Positions 1 through 12,371 of a stretch of 64,000 bases of DNA are shown one piece after another (the first letter of the stretch is position 1; each line of letters opens with the position of its first letter). The DNA is taken from assembly GCA_036925085.1 (NCBI GenBank), contig JAUPFP010000040.1:1259884-1323883 (forward strand), given 5' to 3'. The stretch is from Brachycybe producta (Eukaryota; Arthropoda; Diplopoda; Playtdesmida; Andrognathidae). The notes beneath the pieces are model-generated. The model made no database searches. It saw only the letters and a list, made by a program, of their open reading frames with translations, and was not told the DNA's origin. The position numbers were made by a program, and so were the translations under genes.

Positions 1-137
1 TAAACTGATTAAGATATGGTATAATAATATCATCATAGGGTACCCAAAATGGGATTGAACTGTCATTATGCGTTTTTTTAACTATACACAAAATTTTGGT
101 CTTGATAATTACAGATACAATTTTATAAAGAAAACAC

Positions 138-1091
138 CTCCTTTGACATTCGAATCCTTTCCAGAAGCAGCTCTTTAAGAATGTTTGGTTGCCGTAAAAC
201 AATTCCTTCCGTTCTTCGGGCGAAAACTTAGCTTGAAGCCGAAGTAGAGTCTCCAAAGATTTCCTTTCATCTTCCTACGACAATTTAAAAAAAAACTGCT
301 GTGAAAAATGTTAACAAAATTCTCTCATTTAAAAAAAATCGTGTTTACGTCAACTGACGAATCTTGCATTTTACTAATTCTGAAACAAGAACGTGGAGAA
401 ACTCCTTTACAAAGTTTCTGTCGAAGTTCGGAAGTCATCTTTGAATGATGTAACCTCACGTTGGAACAAACGGTGAAAGACGGAAATGGAACCCTTCGAA
501 CATTCTCGTAATCAATTATTTGTATTGTTCTTCCACTGAAAGACATTATTAAAAAAGTTAGAAGCGTCGTAACAATGCCAACTTAACCTAACCTTTTGGC
601 TAGTACCATCTCTCTGATTTCCTTGAAGAAAAAATCTCCATCAAAACGGTGCCGAATAGGGCAAATTACTCAAAACTTTTGGGAATTTTATGAGAACTTG
701 CCAGTTGGCCATAACACTAAACTACTAGCAGCACATTTCTTCAAATCAAGAGATGGTAAAATTAAGCCATTCTACTAAAATAAGAGGAAAATGTTGGTTG
801 AGTTGGCACCAAATGGCTCAGCACCAAAATAAAATTTTCAATGTTTTACTCAAAATAATCCGAAATGACGTAACGGCTTTGATAGAGTGACATTACGACT
901 CCTGCCACGGACACCACGACCCAAAATAACTTCCATCTGGGATCACTACGAGTTCCAATTTGAGTCATTCCCGATAATGTCGTATGTTTCCAGAATTCCA
1001 TTACATCATTTAGCTCTTCAGAATCTGCATCGCTTTCTAAAGATTTTAATAGACAGAAACGGGCTCCACGCATCAATGAAGAAATCTTCAT
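138..1091 (-). CDS. DEG/ENaC-family sodium channel, N-terminal part (first 3 coding exons; continues off left edge)
   Basis: Exons are 1091-850, 535-349 and 274-138, read on the minus strand with donors gtaaaa, gtaaac and gtgttt and phases 2, 0 and 2. The ATG at 1091 follows an in-frame TGA two codons upstream. Exon 1 encodes a cytosolic N-terminus with the block FWKHTTLSGMTQIG, then a first membrane span around residues 53-70 (KLFWVVVSVAGVVMSLYQS). Exon 2 starts the extracellular domain with the family signature VPFPSFTVCSNVRLHHSKM. Exon 3 gives the pattern NQTFLKSCFWKGFEC, typical of the conserved cysteine region. DEG/ENaC proteins are trimeric, usually amiloride-sensitive cation channels of the plasma membrane, gated by protons, peptides or force. 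Oddity: the usual His-Gly gating motif after TT reads Ser-Gly. The finger, thumb and second membrane span are outside the window, so the subfamily (ASIC, degenerin, peptide-gated) cannot be set. Confidence 0.88.
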
Positions 1092-1120
1092 CCCAACTCA
1101 TTACATTTTGGTACTTTCAG

Positions 1121-1180
1121 TGGCGTAGCCAGGATTATTGTTATGAAGATTATTGTTATGAAGATGATTGTTTCTTCAGA
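1121..1180. repeat. short tandem repeat next to a dispersed terminus-like motif
   Basis: A unit of about 16 bases (core ttattgttatgaaga) is repeated nearly three times directly upstream of the channel start codon. It is preceded by cagtggcgtagccagg, which looks like a transposon terminus. Only one copy of that terminus was noticed here. Confidence 0.4.
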
Positions 1181-1294
1181 ATAAAGCTAGTTGCCCACTG
1201 ACGTGCAATGCTGTGCCGCACTGCCTAGAAGAACTTTCCATTGTATGCGTTATATGAAATCCCCCCCAAATTCCCACTCCTATGATTGGGGTTG

Positions 1295-2279
1295 ATTTGT
1301 ATTTGTATGCGTAGATGACATTAAATGTTTTAGCACTGACCATGAATCTTTGCAAAATTTTATTACTGCTATGGATGATTGGGCTAATCAGAATAAGATG
1401 AAGCTGAGTACGGATAAATGTGTCGTTATTCATTTTGGCAAATATGTTACTCACGAAGATGATATTTTTTGCGGATCAAACAAACTAAATACTGTCCAGC
1501 AATATATTGATTTAGGTGTCGAATTTTATTGCAAACTAAAGTTTAGTAAACACTGTTCTATGCTTTCAGGTAAAGGTCTGCAACATGGCTGGTTAATTCA
1601 CAAGGTTTTTTCTCATAGTTCGATTAAGACTTGGTTACGTGCCTATATCATATATGTGAGGCCCATAGTAGAATATGCATCTCAAGTTTGATCCCATATG
1701 TTAATTAAGAATTCTGTTTGTTTAGAAAAGGTTCAGAAACGATTTACCAAGGGCTTTCTTGAGCTTAAAAATTTAAGTTATGAAGATAGATTAAGGGTAT
1801 TGTACTATTGGGCCTAACTGACTTGTTTAATTATGTTTTATAAAATTGTTAATAGTTTAACATATTGTACTACTGAGTTTAAATCTTGTATAAAGATTGT
1901 ACCACTTAGTACACGAAGCCATAATTATCGGGTGGCCCTTCGTAAACACCATAGTAACTTAAGGCAAAACTCTTTTATAAACAGAACAATACCGTTGTGG
2001 AATGCTCTTCCAGATAATGTTGTATATTCGAGCTCTGTTAACATTTTTAAAAAAACGTATTATTGACTTGAATCTTTTACTCTTCAATGAGTCATCAGTA
2101 TTTGTTTAAGTTTTGACGAACTGATTTTTATTCTATTAATTTTTGTTTCATATATATTTTTTATTGTATTTTTGATGTATTTTGACTGTAACAGCATTAT
2201 GTATTGATTTGACTTTTTGTTTGTTGTCCCATGTAAGCTGTGTTTTTTCACATTTGAGATGAATAAAAATAATAATAAC
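1295..2279 (+). pseudogene. 5'-truncated, decayed non-LTR retrotransposon (LINE) reverse transcriptase fragment
   Basis: The C-terminal part of a LINE reverse transcriptase reads across 1350-2066 with stops and a frame change. Recognisable blocks are MKLSTDKCVVIHFG, YIDLGVEF, YVRPIVEYAS, and the terminal NRTIPLWNALPDNVV, the usual ending of jockey/CR1-type elements. The catalytic YADD box falls at the truncated 5' end, about 1302-1316. The codons TAT GCG and GAT GAC are separated by two extra bases, so the active site is broken. The copy ends in a short aataaaaataataata tail at about 2279, typical of a LINE 3' end. Both 5' truncation and internal stops show it is dead. Confidence 0.85.
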
Positions 2280-3604
2280 TAAGGGTACCACTACTAGAAC
2301 AAAATATTGGGGGAATTTATTTTTAGACACAAAAAAAGGAAGCATTAAAATAAATAAAGGAAATAAGCCTAAACACATTGATACAACATGAACAAATAAT
2401 TCTACAATTAATAGTAGTTTATAATCTTACAAAACAACTTGAATATTACAATAAAATGGATAAAAGGCACCATTTTTAAGAGATATGTGTATCTAAATGA
2501 GTAATATAAAATGCACTTGAAGTGTGAGGAGGGGAGGGGTTCTGTTTCCTAAAAGTTTTTTAGAAAGGGAACACTTATCAGTAGACAAAAAATACCAAAA
2601 GGGGAGGGTGAGGGCTGGATGTTTAAAATTTATTGGGCTACAGGAGGTGTGGGTATGTCTCAGATAGGCCTATTTACAGGGCCTATTTACGTGAGACAGC
2701 AAGGCAAGGGCTTTAGTTATGTCTTAGCTGTTAGGCCTACATTTCCTGTTGATTAGAAAAGGGAGGGGAATACACTATCTTAAGACTTTACATGGGTAAA
2801 ATCTAAATGAAGCCATGTAAAAAGAAAAAGGATATTTCAATATCCTATATGAACTAAATAATACCAAAACAAATGAAGCTCATTAATTACTTGAATACCA
2901 TCCTAGTAAATAGAATAATAAGAAGAATAAGAATAATAATAAGAAAAATGATAGTAATTAGAGTAATAGTAATAACTGCAATAATGGTTTTATATAGTTA
3001 GTCTATTGACAACAAAGGATAGACTGAAAACATACATAATGAAAATATGTAGGCTTATGTAGAATGAGAAAATCCTCATTCTACAGACAGACGGAACCAG
3101 GAGAAAAGCGCACTCAAGTGACATTCAGTGACAACTCTGGTGTCTTCGTTTGCCAGTGTGCCTTGTTGTAAACAACAGCACATGTTCATTCGTATTGTGA
3201 AGTGTGAGCATTTAAGTTGTCTTCAATTAAGTGGAAGAGTTGTGTAGGCACGTTTATATGGTAATAGTCTCAGATGAAATGTTCGACATGGCGGTTCAGG
3301 GTGGCACAGCACTGCATGCCATAATGGGCGACTAGCATAAGTCACTTAGTTGAGCATCTATCATGGTGGTGGGACTGAAAATACGTTTTGAAGGTACAGG
3401 TTAAGAGAAAGAAAAAAAGTTTTGGGAGGGGGGTCCAGGCCCATGAACGCCCCCTTTAGCTACTCCCTGCTTACTTTTAATTTCTTTTCTTTCCACTTAA
3501 AATGTTTCATTTTATACTTTTTTATATTTTCTACTGTAAAAAAAACATTCTAACGTTTATCACGTTTCGTTATGAAATTGGCATGGCCTTCAATATTTGA
3601 AAAA
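2280..3604. other. intergenic, no gene recognised
   Basis: AT-rich sequence with short G-rich patches (aggggagggg type). No coding pattern, exon or clear terminal inverted repeat was seen. Confidence 0.5.
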
Positions 3605-4030
3605 AAAATTTATATTTTTCAAGCGAACGTTTTTTTAGGAGAAACATTACGAAAAAATTCAGAAACTAGAATAGTTGGTAATAATGTTAAATGTTTTTTC
3701 ATGATCATATCTTTCAAAATAAACTTTTTATAACAGTTTGAAAAAGGGCAAAAATAATTTTTGATGAAATTTCAAAATTGTTGTAATTATAAAATGTAAA
3801 TTATAAAATTGATTATTATTTAAGATATTTTGATGAAAAAACTTTAAACAATCTTTTAAAATTCTAGTTTTGAAAACAATATGAATTTTTTCATAATGTT
3901 GTTTTTTTTTAAAAAAAAATGATCGCTTGACGTTTTTGCATCCAAATTTTACATGAAGATTAGCATTAATTAGCCAATGCAATATTGCTGCGTGTCCAGT
4001 AAGTGACAAAAGCAAAATAAATATCTATAA
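3605..4030. mobile_element. palindromic MITE, family I, copy 1
   Basis: This is a foldback element whose centre carries both tctttcaaaataaacttttt and its reverse complement. One arm has caagcgaacgttttttt, the other gatcgcttgacgttttt. Compare copies at 6395-6811, 14728-15505, 32650-33195 and 61704-62230. No transposase is encoded. Confidence 0.65.
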
Positions 4031-5070
4031 TGAAACGATAAGCCAAGGAGAAATCATGGCTCGTTTATTTTTCTTGTATATTGGCATAGAACTTTGTCAA
4101 CCCTGTGTACTCATGTACAGAGGATTGTCCTAGTTCTATCAGCTGATGGTGCCAATATCCTCTGTCTTGGGTCCTTTTTCCTCCCAGTCCCACCCCTTAA
4201 TACAAAGAGATCGCCCTGATAAGCCTCAGCATTAAGTCTATGGGTAAAACTTTCTTTTGTAAGTTTGTTTTTATTGATAATGAGTCATTTTTTCTATATT
4301 TTGGTGACCACTGGTCAATCACATTGATTGGCCAGTTTGGTTTTCACTTTTTTTTACCCAATCAGGGGATACTGAGAAAGTGTTCTCAGTATCCTCTTTT
4401 TGGGTATAATAAGGCCGTGTTTTTGATGTTTATAGAGCATTCTGTAAACAGAGAATCTATGCCCGATTTGGGATAGATATCAATGAAAGTAATTGTAAAT
4501 AAACTGATATTATGCTTAAAAATTGCCAAGTCTTACTTTTTATACTTACTAGACAGAACGAAAGTTCTAATATTTCATCATCTCAAACTGCCAACCCAGG
4601 TGTAAACCTGGATCATCACTTCTAAATGAAACTACTAAGGACAGCACGATCAACCAGCTTTTAATCGGGCGAAAGCCCGAGGGGTAACAGACAGCTAAAA
4701 GATCCTTTTAACTGTAAAAGTTCACTAAAGAGGAACTTGTGAGGAAACGGAAAGGGATTAATTTGTTCCCTTCCTCCCGAACCAGGATAGAATATGCGGC
4801 ATAGCCAACCGCTTTTTGGTATATACAGTACTATCCCCCACGAAAGCGGTTCGTTACAATAAAGCCACTTTAACTTACTTCTTACAGATGAGTGATCACC
4901 TTCAACAAAATGTTTCATTTGTTGATTCAAACGTTTTTTAACCTGTACTTTACTTCGTAAACGACAGAAGTCATCATCAGTAAAATGTAAATTCTGTTTC
5001 TAAAACGTTATTTTATAATAAAAAAAAAGATAATTGTCAATTATTTTGGTTAGAGGAAAATATTGAAAAT
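4031..5070. other. intergenic with small hairpins
   Basis: Two short perfect hairpins are visible: tgaccactggtca at about 4305, and ggatactgagaa...ttctcagtatcc at 4368-4396. No exon or gene was recognised. The open frames here have no family resemblance. Confidence 0.45.
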
Positions 5071-5480
5071 TAGGAATGGGACATTCGAATCCTCGAATCC
5101 CGCGAATCTTGAAAAATATTCGAGATACAAAAAACTCTAATCTTTGCGCTTTTTTTCGTCTTTCGAATCTTTCGAATCCTAACCTTAACTTTGGTAAAAT
5201 TAGTTTTAATTCCATTGACGTCCAATAGAAGCGACCACTAACAAAAAAAACGGCGATTGTTGCAATTTCGGTGGAGCCCGGATCACCAATAACACATCCT
5301 TGTGGCGACCCAGAGTGCCACGCTGTGTTTTTTATTATTAATAAATTAATATTTCATATTTAATTTGATTTGTATCTTCTTAATGAATAATAAAAGATTC
5401 TTATATGAAGGATTCGAGAGATTCGAGAACCTTTTAGGATTCGGATTCGAGAAAATTTAGGATTCGTCCCCCACCTCTAG
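5071..5480. mobile_element. hAT-like MITE, family H, copy 1
   Basis: The element begins taggaatgggacattcgaat and ends gattcgtcccccacctcta. Inner repeats of attcga/tcgaat make long imperfect arms. Full copies lie at 32136-32578, 42817-43251 and 51892-52327. Those with clear flanks show near-perfect 8-bp target duplications, which supports hAT-type mobilisation. Confidence 0.75.
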
Positions 5481-6394
5481 AGAAAATACAAAAACATATT
5501 ACTTACATTAGCCATTGCAAGAGTAATAAGTAGCTGAGTTAAAAAAAAAACTTCCTTCGTTAGTTAACTGAATGAGCTTTAAAATAAATGGATTTAACTT
5601 TTCAATTTAAAAAGCTCTTTTGCTTTTTAAAAAAAGTTAAAACAAAAAGTGTGCCATTTTGCTTGTATAATATATTCTACTGAAAATAGTTTCGTGTCAA
5701 ATGAAATCATTCTCAAATGGCGAAAATTGAATGAAAGACCAAACCCTCCCCCCCCCCCCACAAAAAAAAGAGATGATGATGAATATCTGAAAATGAGAAC
5801 CTGTCAATTTTAAGTGGATTAACCGCCTCCAAAATGTTGATTTTCATTTATGGTTTTTTTTTCTAAACCACTTTCATAATAGAGGCGTTTATACAATATA
5901 CAGTATGTCTCAGAAGACCTACATAAAAGCCCACTGACCGGGCTGGATCTGAGCTAAGCAATTTTATGAATAAGGCAACGAAATTGCAATGTCAGATCCA
6001 GGATTACTGACATTCAACTTGGGTCAGTTTTGAAAGTAATCACTGCGAACAAGATTTCCCCCGAAGTAGGATAGATTGTAGCAGAGAAGAGATGCCAAGT
6101 GTCACAGGAAGAAAACATTAATTTTACCGTTGTCTTTGTTGTTTTTTCTACTGTACTTTTTCGAAATAAACCTACGTTTCTATAAAAATTGAAGTTTTTG
6201 TTTTTTTGCGGCCCACATAAACTTAGTCCTTGTTTATTTGGCCCGTGTTAGCCTTTGAGTTTGACATGCTTGTTGTAAGGCCTCTTTCTAGAGCTCAAGA
6301 AAACATTCTGAAATTATGGCTTTTAAAACTTACTTTCTTCTGAAAACGTATCATTTTCAGAAGGTTCTGAAAGGCTCTAGAAAGGCCCTAAGTG
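5481..6394. other. intergenic, no gene recognised
   Basis: Contains a poly-C run (about 5747-5759) and AT-rich sequence. No coding or terminal-repeat signal was seen. Confidence 0.45.
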
Positions 6395-6811
6395 GGGAAA
6401 TTTCAAAATAAAAAAATCAAATTAATTTCAAAACTAGAATGGCAAAAAAATATGCTAAAAATATGTTCATGCAATATCTTTAAAAAATAAATATTTTATA
6501 TATTAGTTCAGTTTGAAAATGACCCGTTTTTTAGATTTTTCCATTGACATTTCATGAAAAACTATTTTCGCACATTTTCGTATTGTCATAAAAAGTTTAT
6601 TTTGAAAGATACCCTCATGATAGAAATTTTAGCATTATCATCAACTATTCTAGTTTCTAAAACACTTTCAATTATTTTTCGGAATGTTACTCCTGAAAAA
6701 CGGTCGTTGTTGGAGGGGAAGAGACCTACCTCTTATAGAACATAATAGCAATTGCAGTGACGCCATCCGAGGACGACAAAAAAAAAATATCTATTCAGCC
6801 ACCTTTAATGT
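6395..6811. mobile_element. palindromic MITE, family I, copy 2
   Basis: Shares the ataaaaagtttattttgaaa core, the ctattctagtttctaaaaca block and the end sequence gccatccg...attcagccacctt with the other family I copies. It is decayed at its left side. Confidence 0.6.
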
Positions 6812-7604
6812 GTAGTATTTATAATTTTTTAGATATAAATTTAAACGATTCAGCCACAGCATTAAACTTTGGTAATAAGTAGGGCTCGGATTTTTATGCA
6901 ATATCAAGTAACTCAGTTTCTCAATTTGTGGCCCAAATGCCAATTGTGAAATAATCATCATCCTCATTACAGCAACCAACAATTATGCTTTTTTTTTTAT
7001 CAAAAACACTGTTTTGAGGCTAGATATCTAATTACTATCAGTTGTCACGTACAGTTTTAGTCTCTAAGGTGTTTTTTGATTGACAAAAAACCATTAATTG
7101 TTGGTTGATCTAAACTGGGAATTGTTACTTCACAATTGGCTCTTGGGGCCACAGAATGAGAAACAGTTACTTGATAAATGCATACAAATCCCAGCCCTAG
7201 TAATAAGAGTGGTGGGCTTACTTTTGAGACATACTGTATTATAAGAAAAACAGTGCTCTCTGTATTCATTACAAATATACATATTATGATTATTATGCAA
7301 AGATATGTCAAAAAGCTTTTTATAAACACCTCCCATTAGTCAATATTAAATCAACCAATTTAATTATATCTCCAGAGAGAGAGAGAAAATGAGAGAAAGA
7401 GAGAGAGAGAGAGAGAGAAAATAATGAAACTGTCTCAACAACACACATGAAGCACGCAAACACGTAACACATACACTGGGTGCATTTGGAAACACTGGGC
7501 GCAATTTAGGCCCTTTTATTATTCATTGCGAGGCCCTTTTATTATTCATTGCGAGGCCCGGCCTTAGGGCAAGGTGAGTCCCAAGCTTTTATGGGAGCCC
7601 AGTG
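6812..7604. other. intergenic with (GA)n microsatellite
   Basis: A GA-rich microsatellite lies at about 7371-7420. A 28-bp direct duplication (ggcccttttattattcattg core) is at 7508-7558. No gene was recognised. Confidence 0.5.
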
Positions 7605-7747
7605 ACAGGCAAGTGTATCCAGCACTAAAATTTTGTTTACCCCGCCCTTTTATGACATCAGACCAAATAACAAACCAATTAGATATTGATGGCGATCATA
7701 AAAGGGCGGGGCAAACAAAATTGTTAGTGCTGGGCACACTTGCCTGT
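7605..7747. mobile_element. hAT-like MITE with GC box/CCAAT core, family B, copy 1
   Basis: Terminal inverted repeats acaggcaagtgt/acacttgcctgt enclose inverted GC boxes (ccccgccctttta and taaaagggcgggg) and an aaccaattag CCAAT motif. Sister copies of this group in other places have perfect 8-bp target duplications. Confidence 0.8.
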
Positions 7748-7864
7748 GTCCAGGTGCTGCCGACTAAACATTTTTTTTACTACTGTGAAATAAATGACAG
7801 TTGAACAATTATTCGAACAGTTCATTCAATGTCATTTCACATTATTTTCAACTAATTAGCGACA

Positions 7865-8425
7865 GTTTTGTATGCTCGGTGATAGTAATCATGATAGTTA
7901 CTATCACTGTCGCAATAGTATTATTCAACTATCTAGTCAAACGAGATAGTTGTGATAGTGCTATCGCAACAGTGCGATAGTGACTATCATGTAGTCTTCA
8001 CGATGACAGTTCTCACAATAGTTGCTGCTGTCATAAAGCCTCATTTTCACAATAGTTGCTGTCATGAGAGAAACTATCGCGAGAACTATCATGGTGCCAT
8101 AGTTGAATAGTACTGTCGCGATAGTAATAGTTGTTGAGTGACCGTCGCTTGTAGGAAAATATCCACTTTGTAGGGAAATTTGGCTTCTGGAGAAGAGAGA
8201 GAGAGAGAGAGAGACAACACTGTTGTTGACTCAATGATATCCTGTGAAGTAGACGTCACACTGTCATGTGACACAACTATCACGGTTACTTCAAGACGTG
8301 TAGACAGTTGCTATCATGAGAGTGAACTGTCGTTAACTTTCATGACAGCTACTCTCACGAAAGAACTATCGCTGTGAAAACGAGGCTTAACAGCAACTAT
8401 CGTGAAAATGAGGCTTTAGGTTAAA
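7865..8425. mobile_element. GATAGT-rich foldback element, family E, copy 1
   Basis: Made almost entirely of short palindromes of gatagt/actatc and tcatga. Ends read aaagcctcattttcac and gtgaaaacgaggctt. Contains a (GA)n run at 8194-8215 next to ttctgg and caacactgttg segments that recur in the other copies. No coding capacity. Confidence 0.7.
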
Positions 8426-8436
8426 AAATATTTTAT

Positions 8437-8497
8437 TTTACAGCCCTGTTTCCACTTGATGAAAATGAGGATGAAAATGTGGAAACAGGGCCGTAAA
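8437..8497. repeat. 60-bp hairpin, copy 1
   Basis: The arms ccctgtttccac and gtggaaacaggg surround gatgaaaatgaggatgaaaa. A near-identical hairpin is at 8938-9000. Confidence 0.7.
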
Positions 8498-8527
8498 ATA
8501 AAATATTATTTGCCACCTAGCCTCCAA

Positions 8528-8937
8528 AAGCCTCGTTTATACAGCGATAGTTCTTTCGTGACAGTAGCTGTCATGAAAGTTCTGTAGTTCAGTCTCACGA
8601 TAGCAACTGTCTACATGTCTTGAAGTAAACGTGATAGTTGTCTGTCACATGACAGTGTGACGTCTACTTCACAGATATCATTGAGTCAACAACAGTGTTG
8701 CCTCTGTTCCTCGGCCAGAAGCCAAAGTTTCCTACAAAGTGAATATTTCCCTACAAAGCGGCGGTCACTCAACTATCACTGTCGCGACAGTACTATTCAA
8801 CTATCTAGTCAAAAGAGATAGTTGTGATAGTGCTATCGCAACAGTGTGATAGTGACTATCATGTGGTCTTCATGATGATAGTTCTCGCGATAGTTACTGC
8901 TCTCATGACAGCAACTATCGTGAAAACGAGGCTTTAG
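8528..8937. mobile_element. GATAGT-rich foldback element, family E, copy 2
   Basis: Begins aaaagcctcgtttata and ends cgtgaaaacgaggcttt. The interior repeats the gatagt/actatc blocks of copy 1, partly in inverted order. Confidence 0.7.
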
Positions 8938-9000
8938 CCCCTGTTTCCACTTGATGAAAAAGGAGATGAAAATATGGAAACAGGGCCGTAAAATAAAATA
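8938..9000. repeat. 60-bp hairpin, copy 2
   Basis: Second copy of the ccctgtttccac...gtggaaacaggg hairpin. It is directly joined to the second family E element, as the first copy lies just after the first one, suggesting the pair was duplicated together. Confidence 0.65.
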
Positions 9001-9771
9001 TTTTTTTCTCCACCTAGCCTCCAAAATTATCCCAACCTAAAAACAATTAAAATTAAAGAAAAAAGTAATTAGTCAAATTAGTAATATTAAGTATTCGAAC
9101 ATTTTTTTTAATTTCTATAAATCTTCATAATTACATGAGTTAATTCGATTAGTAGATATTATTTATATTTTAACAGAATCTATGTACATGCACAATTACA
9201 GCACAGTAAAATGACTGTTAGAGGGTTTTTTTTTTGTTGTTGTTGTTGTTTCTCTCGTTATTTTTAGTGTAAATCATTATCACTGAATGATGTGTGTTTT
9301 TGCGCTTTGTTTTTAAAAACTACTTTAAATTTCTAAAAAAGGTTATTTTCTACTTTAAAAAGACTAAACAAAAAATGTGTTTCACCTTTGAGTTTTCTCT
9401 AAGCCAATCATATTTTTTTTTCATTATTAATTACAAGACTTTCTACTTTTTTTTTTGGAGCTTGGTATGTCACAATCAAATCACATTAATGTCCATCAAC
9501 TTTTATATTGCAATTAAATAAGATAATTTCAATAATGATTAAAACAAAGTTAAAATGAGTTTTAGAAGTTTGATTTGAACATTTTTAGTAAAAAAAAAAA
9601 CAGAAAGAAGAAGAAGAAAAAAAAAGACAATTTGCAAACAAGAATTTGAGCTATTTTTCTAGGCACTTTCAACGAAAGTTTACATATAAAATTAAGTTTA
9701 ACATAATTACACATAACAAAAACAAACTTAAGTTAGTAAATAAATTGCTCCGGTTATGGTCGATGTGTCTA
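9001..9771. other. AT-rich intergenic, no gene recognised
   Basis: Only homopolymer T/A runs and a (TTG)n patch at about 9233-9250 were seen. Confidence 0.45.
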
Positions 9772-10073
9772 ATACCTTGTACACACACGAGTTAAATGAA
9801 TTCAAATTAAATGTGTTTAGGTGAATTATACGGAATCCAGTTAAGGACATAAACCACATAAAAATTGACTATTATTAATGTTTTAAAATTGAAATACTAA
9901 ATCAATATTTTGTCAATTGTTTCTATATTTATATTTAAGTATTAACTCAATATTTTCAGATTCTTAACTGAATAAATTGAATTCGACATATTGTTTGTTT
10001 GTCCTTCACAGGGCTCTGTAGAACGCATTTATTATTTAAATGCATTTAAATTTATCAGGTGTGTACAAGGTAT
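9772..10073 (+). mobile_element. about 300-bp MITE, family D, copy 1
   Basis: Terminal inverted repeats ataccttgtacacac and gtgtgtacaaggtat bound about 300 bp of non-coding DNA. Other copies are at 16990-17290, 18294-18600 (reverse) and 41287-41601. Confidence 0.8.
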
Positions 10074-10083
10074 AAGGACTATG

Positions 10084-10263
10084 CTTGCCACCTTTCCTCC
10101 TTTGTGGAGGACAGTCCACCATTCGAAAGAAATGTCCTTCGACCAGGACCATCCTCCACGAAGACAAACATGTCCTCCACACAATAAATTGTATTAAAAC
10201 CGGTCTTGACCGGAGAACATTTCTTCCGAATGGAGGACTGTCCTCCACAGGTGGGAAGCCTAC
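10084..10263. mobile_element. 180-bp palindromic MITE
   Basis: The arms gtggaggacagtccaccatt and gaatggaggactgtcctcca are inverted, with gaaatgtccttcg/aacatttcttccg further in. It is inserted between elements of families D and F. Confidence 0.65.
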
Positions 10264-10754
10264 TAAGGACGGATCCACATCAAGCTGCTGAGTGCTGACT
10301 AAAATGCAATATGAGTTCAGGACAAAAACACAATAAAAATGCCAGAAAAAGCAGAAGAGTTTGAAAACACAAACAAAACTGAAACAACTGTCACATGACA
10401 AAAAACAACAAATTTTTGTGACAAAACACAAACAAATTTGGGTTTTGTTTTTGTTTCTATAGTTGTCTCCTACGCCAACTACTCCAACTCTTCTGTTGTT
10501 GTTTTAATACTAACTGTCCACACTGCACAAACAGGAGTTACCAAAATGTTGCGTATTACAGAGACAAAACAAAAGCTTTTTGATGTTTCACCGACATGAG
10601 CCGGGACATGGAATAGTTTGTGTCAAATTACAGACAAAAACAAAACACAAAAGTCGCAGAAATGTTCTAAAACTGTCGCCAAATTGTCTTGAAACATTTG
10701 AGTTTCTGTTTGCTGTTTGTGTTTTGTGTCAGCTTGATGTGGACCCGGCCTTAC
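10264..10754. mobile_element. MITE, family F, copy 1
   Basis: Ends cggatccacatcaagctg and cagcttgatgtggacccgg are inverted repeats. The interior is rich in caaaaacac/gtgttttgt blocks found in the copies at 28864-29648, 33651-34018, 34020-34640 and 35912-36364. Confidence 0.75.
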
Positions 10755-10962
10755 GGGCGCTGCAGAATGTTACAGAAAATAAATGATGTCAAAATGACAT
10801 CAACTGGCCTTGACTGAATTTCGAATGACCTGAACTATTATTTAGCACAACAATTGCATCATTCTGATGACGTCACTAATTTTCAGTAACATTTTCAGCA
10901 CAGTTAGAACACATCGACATAACAAATAATTGATTAAAAAATTTTTACTGGTCAGCAAATGG

Positions 10963-11169
10963 ACAGGCATTTAGAAATCGGGACGAACACAAGTTGGCTC
11001 CGCCCTTTTTATGACGAAAGTAACTTCTAATTGGTTTGTGATGTAGTCTGACGTCACATGCTCCGCCCCCTTTTCAACATCGAACCACACAACAAACCAA
11101 TTAGAAGTTGCCGGTCGTCATAAAAAGGACGGAGCCAACTTGTGTTCGTCCCGATTTCTAAATGCCTCT
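10963..11169. mobile_element. hAT-like MITE with GC box/CCAAT/CRE core, family A, copy 1
   Basis: A 207-bp element with terminal inverted repeats of about 45 bp (starting acaggcatttagaaatcggg) and a perfect 8-bp target duplication GCAAATGG on both sides. The interior holds two inverted ctccgccc boxes, two aaccaattag motifs and tgacgtca. Confidence 0.9.
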
Positions 11170-11224
11170 GCAAATGGTTGGCAGTTCGGTTTGTGTTGTT
11201 GCCTGTTTGTGCCGCACTTAAGTC

Positions 11225-11835
11225 GTGTATTCGTTACCAGGAATTTATACTTCGTTTCCATTACATAACTTAAATGAAGCTAAAATGACAAACACAGTTA
11301 ATTTTTAGGGGTTTAGAAAAAATAAAAGTGGTTAAATTAACCACCGTAAAATTAGCCAATACAATTAAGTCATGGTTACAACCTACTTGACCATTATACC
11401 TTGTTTCTACTGTTCTACAGTATTATAAAACTTAGCTGCAGCTAAAATGATAAAATCTTAATTGTTTACTGGAAACAAATGTGGTTAAATTAACCACAAT
11501 TAAATTAGCCAATGATAGTCATAGTTACAACTTAGTGAACTTTTTTATAACCTCGTTTTTATTCTAAAAGTTAACTGTAGTTAAAATTATAACCATGGTT
11601 AGTTACTTTATTGGTGAAAACAAAGGTGGTTAAATTAACCACAATTAGATTAACCAATGATAGTCATAGATACCAATTATTGAACTTTTTATAACTTCGT
11701 TTCTATTCCAAAAGTTAACTGCAGTTAAAATTATAACCACGGTTAGTTACTTTTACTAGTGGAAACAAATGAGGTTCAAACTTAACCACAATTAAATTAA
11801 GAAAACAATGGACTTAACCAGATTATTGAATAGAT
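11225..11835. repeat. tandem repeat, unit about 150 bp, four units
   Basis: The blocks gtttc(t)attcnaaaagttaa and gtggttaaattaaccac recur about every 150 bp (starts near 11252, 11404, 11554, 11699). Each unit contains its own palindrome ggttaaattaacc. Confidence 0.65.
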
Positions 11836-12371
11836 ACAATGTCACTTCCTGTTTTAAATACAAAATGGCCTAACTGGACGTCACATCAAGTAGCCTCGCT
11901 CTGTAATGTTCTGGTTAAGTCTACTCGTCTTACTGCTCACTGACTTGATGTAATCTGACTTTGAATAACCACACCACTCCTTTTTTTTTCGTAACTTTTT
12001 TTATTGTAACGTATGCAGGGTGTAGTTGCCCGAAGCATAAAAACAAACCTATCTTATCTTATGACTGCTGTACACCAGTTAATAAAACTAGCATTATACA
12101 ATTAAAAGAAGTTTATGTTGGCGCATCATCATAAACGCGATCAATCACCAATTAGCCTCTAACTCACGTTTTGTTATAAGTGTACCATACTACTAATAGC
12201 AGTCATAAATACATATCATACAAATATGACATTATTTGTAATATAATAATGATTAATGGCTTTTTTTTGTAATTTGCTTTTGTGACTTTTACAAAGTTAT
12301 GAGCAAGATATGACAATTTAGAGCCATATGACAAGTTATATTACTTTTATGTAAAGAACTTCCCCTCATTC

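Noticed and set aside
596-778. 60-codon plus-strand frame
   Set aside because: Lies in the intron of the DEG/ENaC gene, on the opposite strand, with no recognisable domain.
1350-2066. Intact reverse transcriptase gene
   Set aside because: Internal stops, two-base insertion in the catalytic box and 5' truncation.
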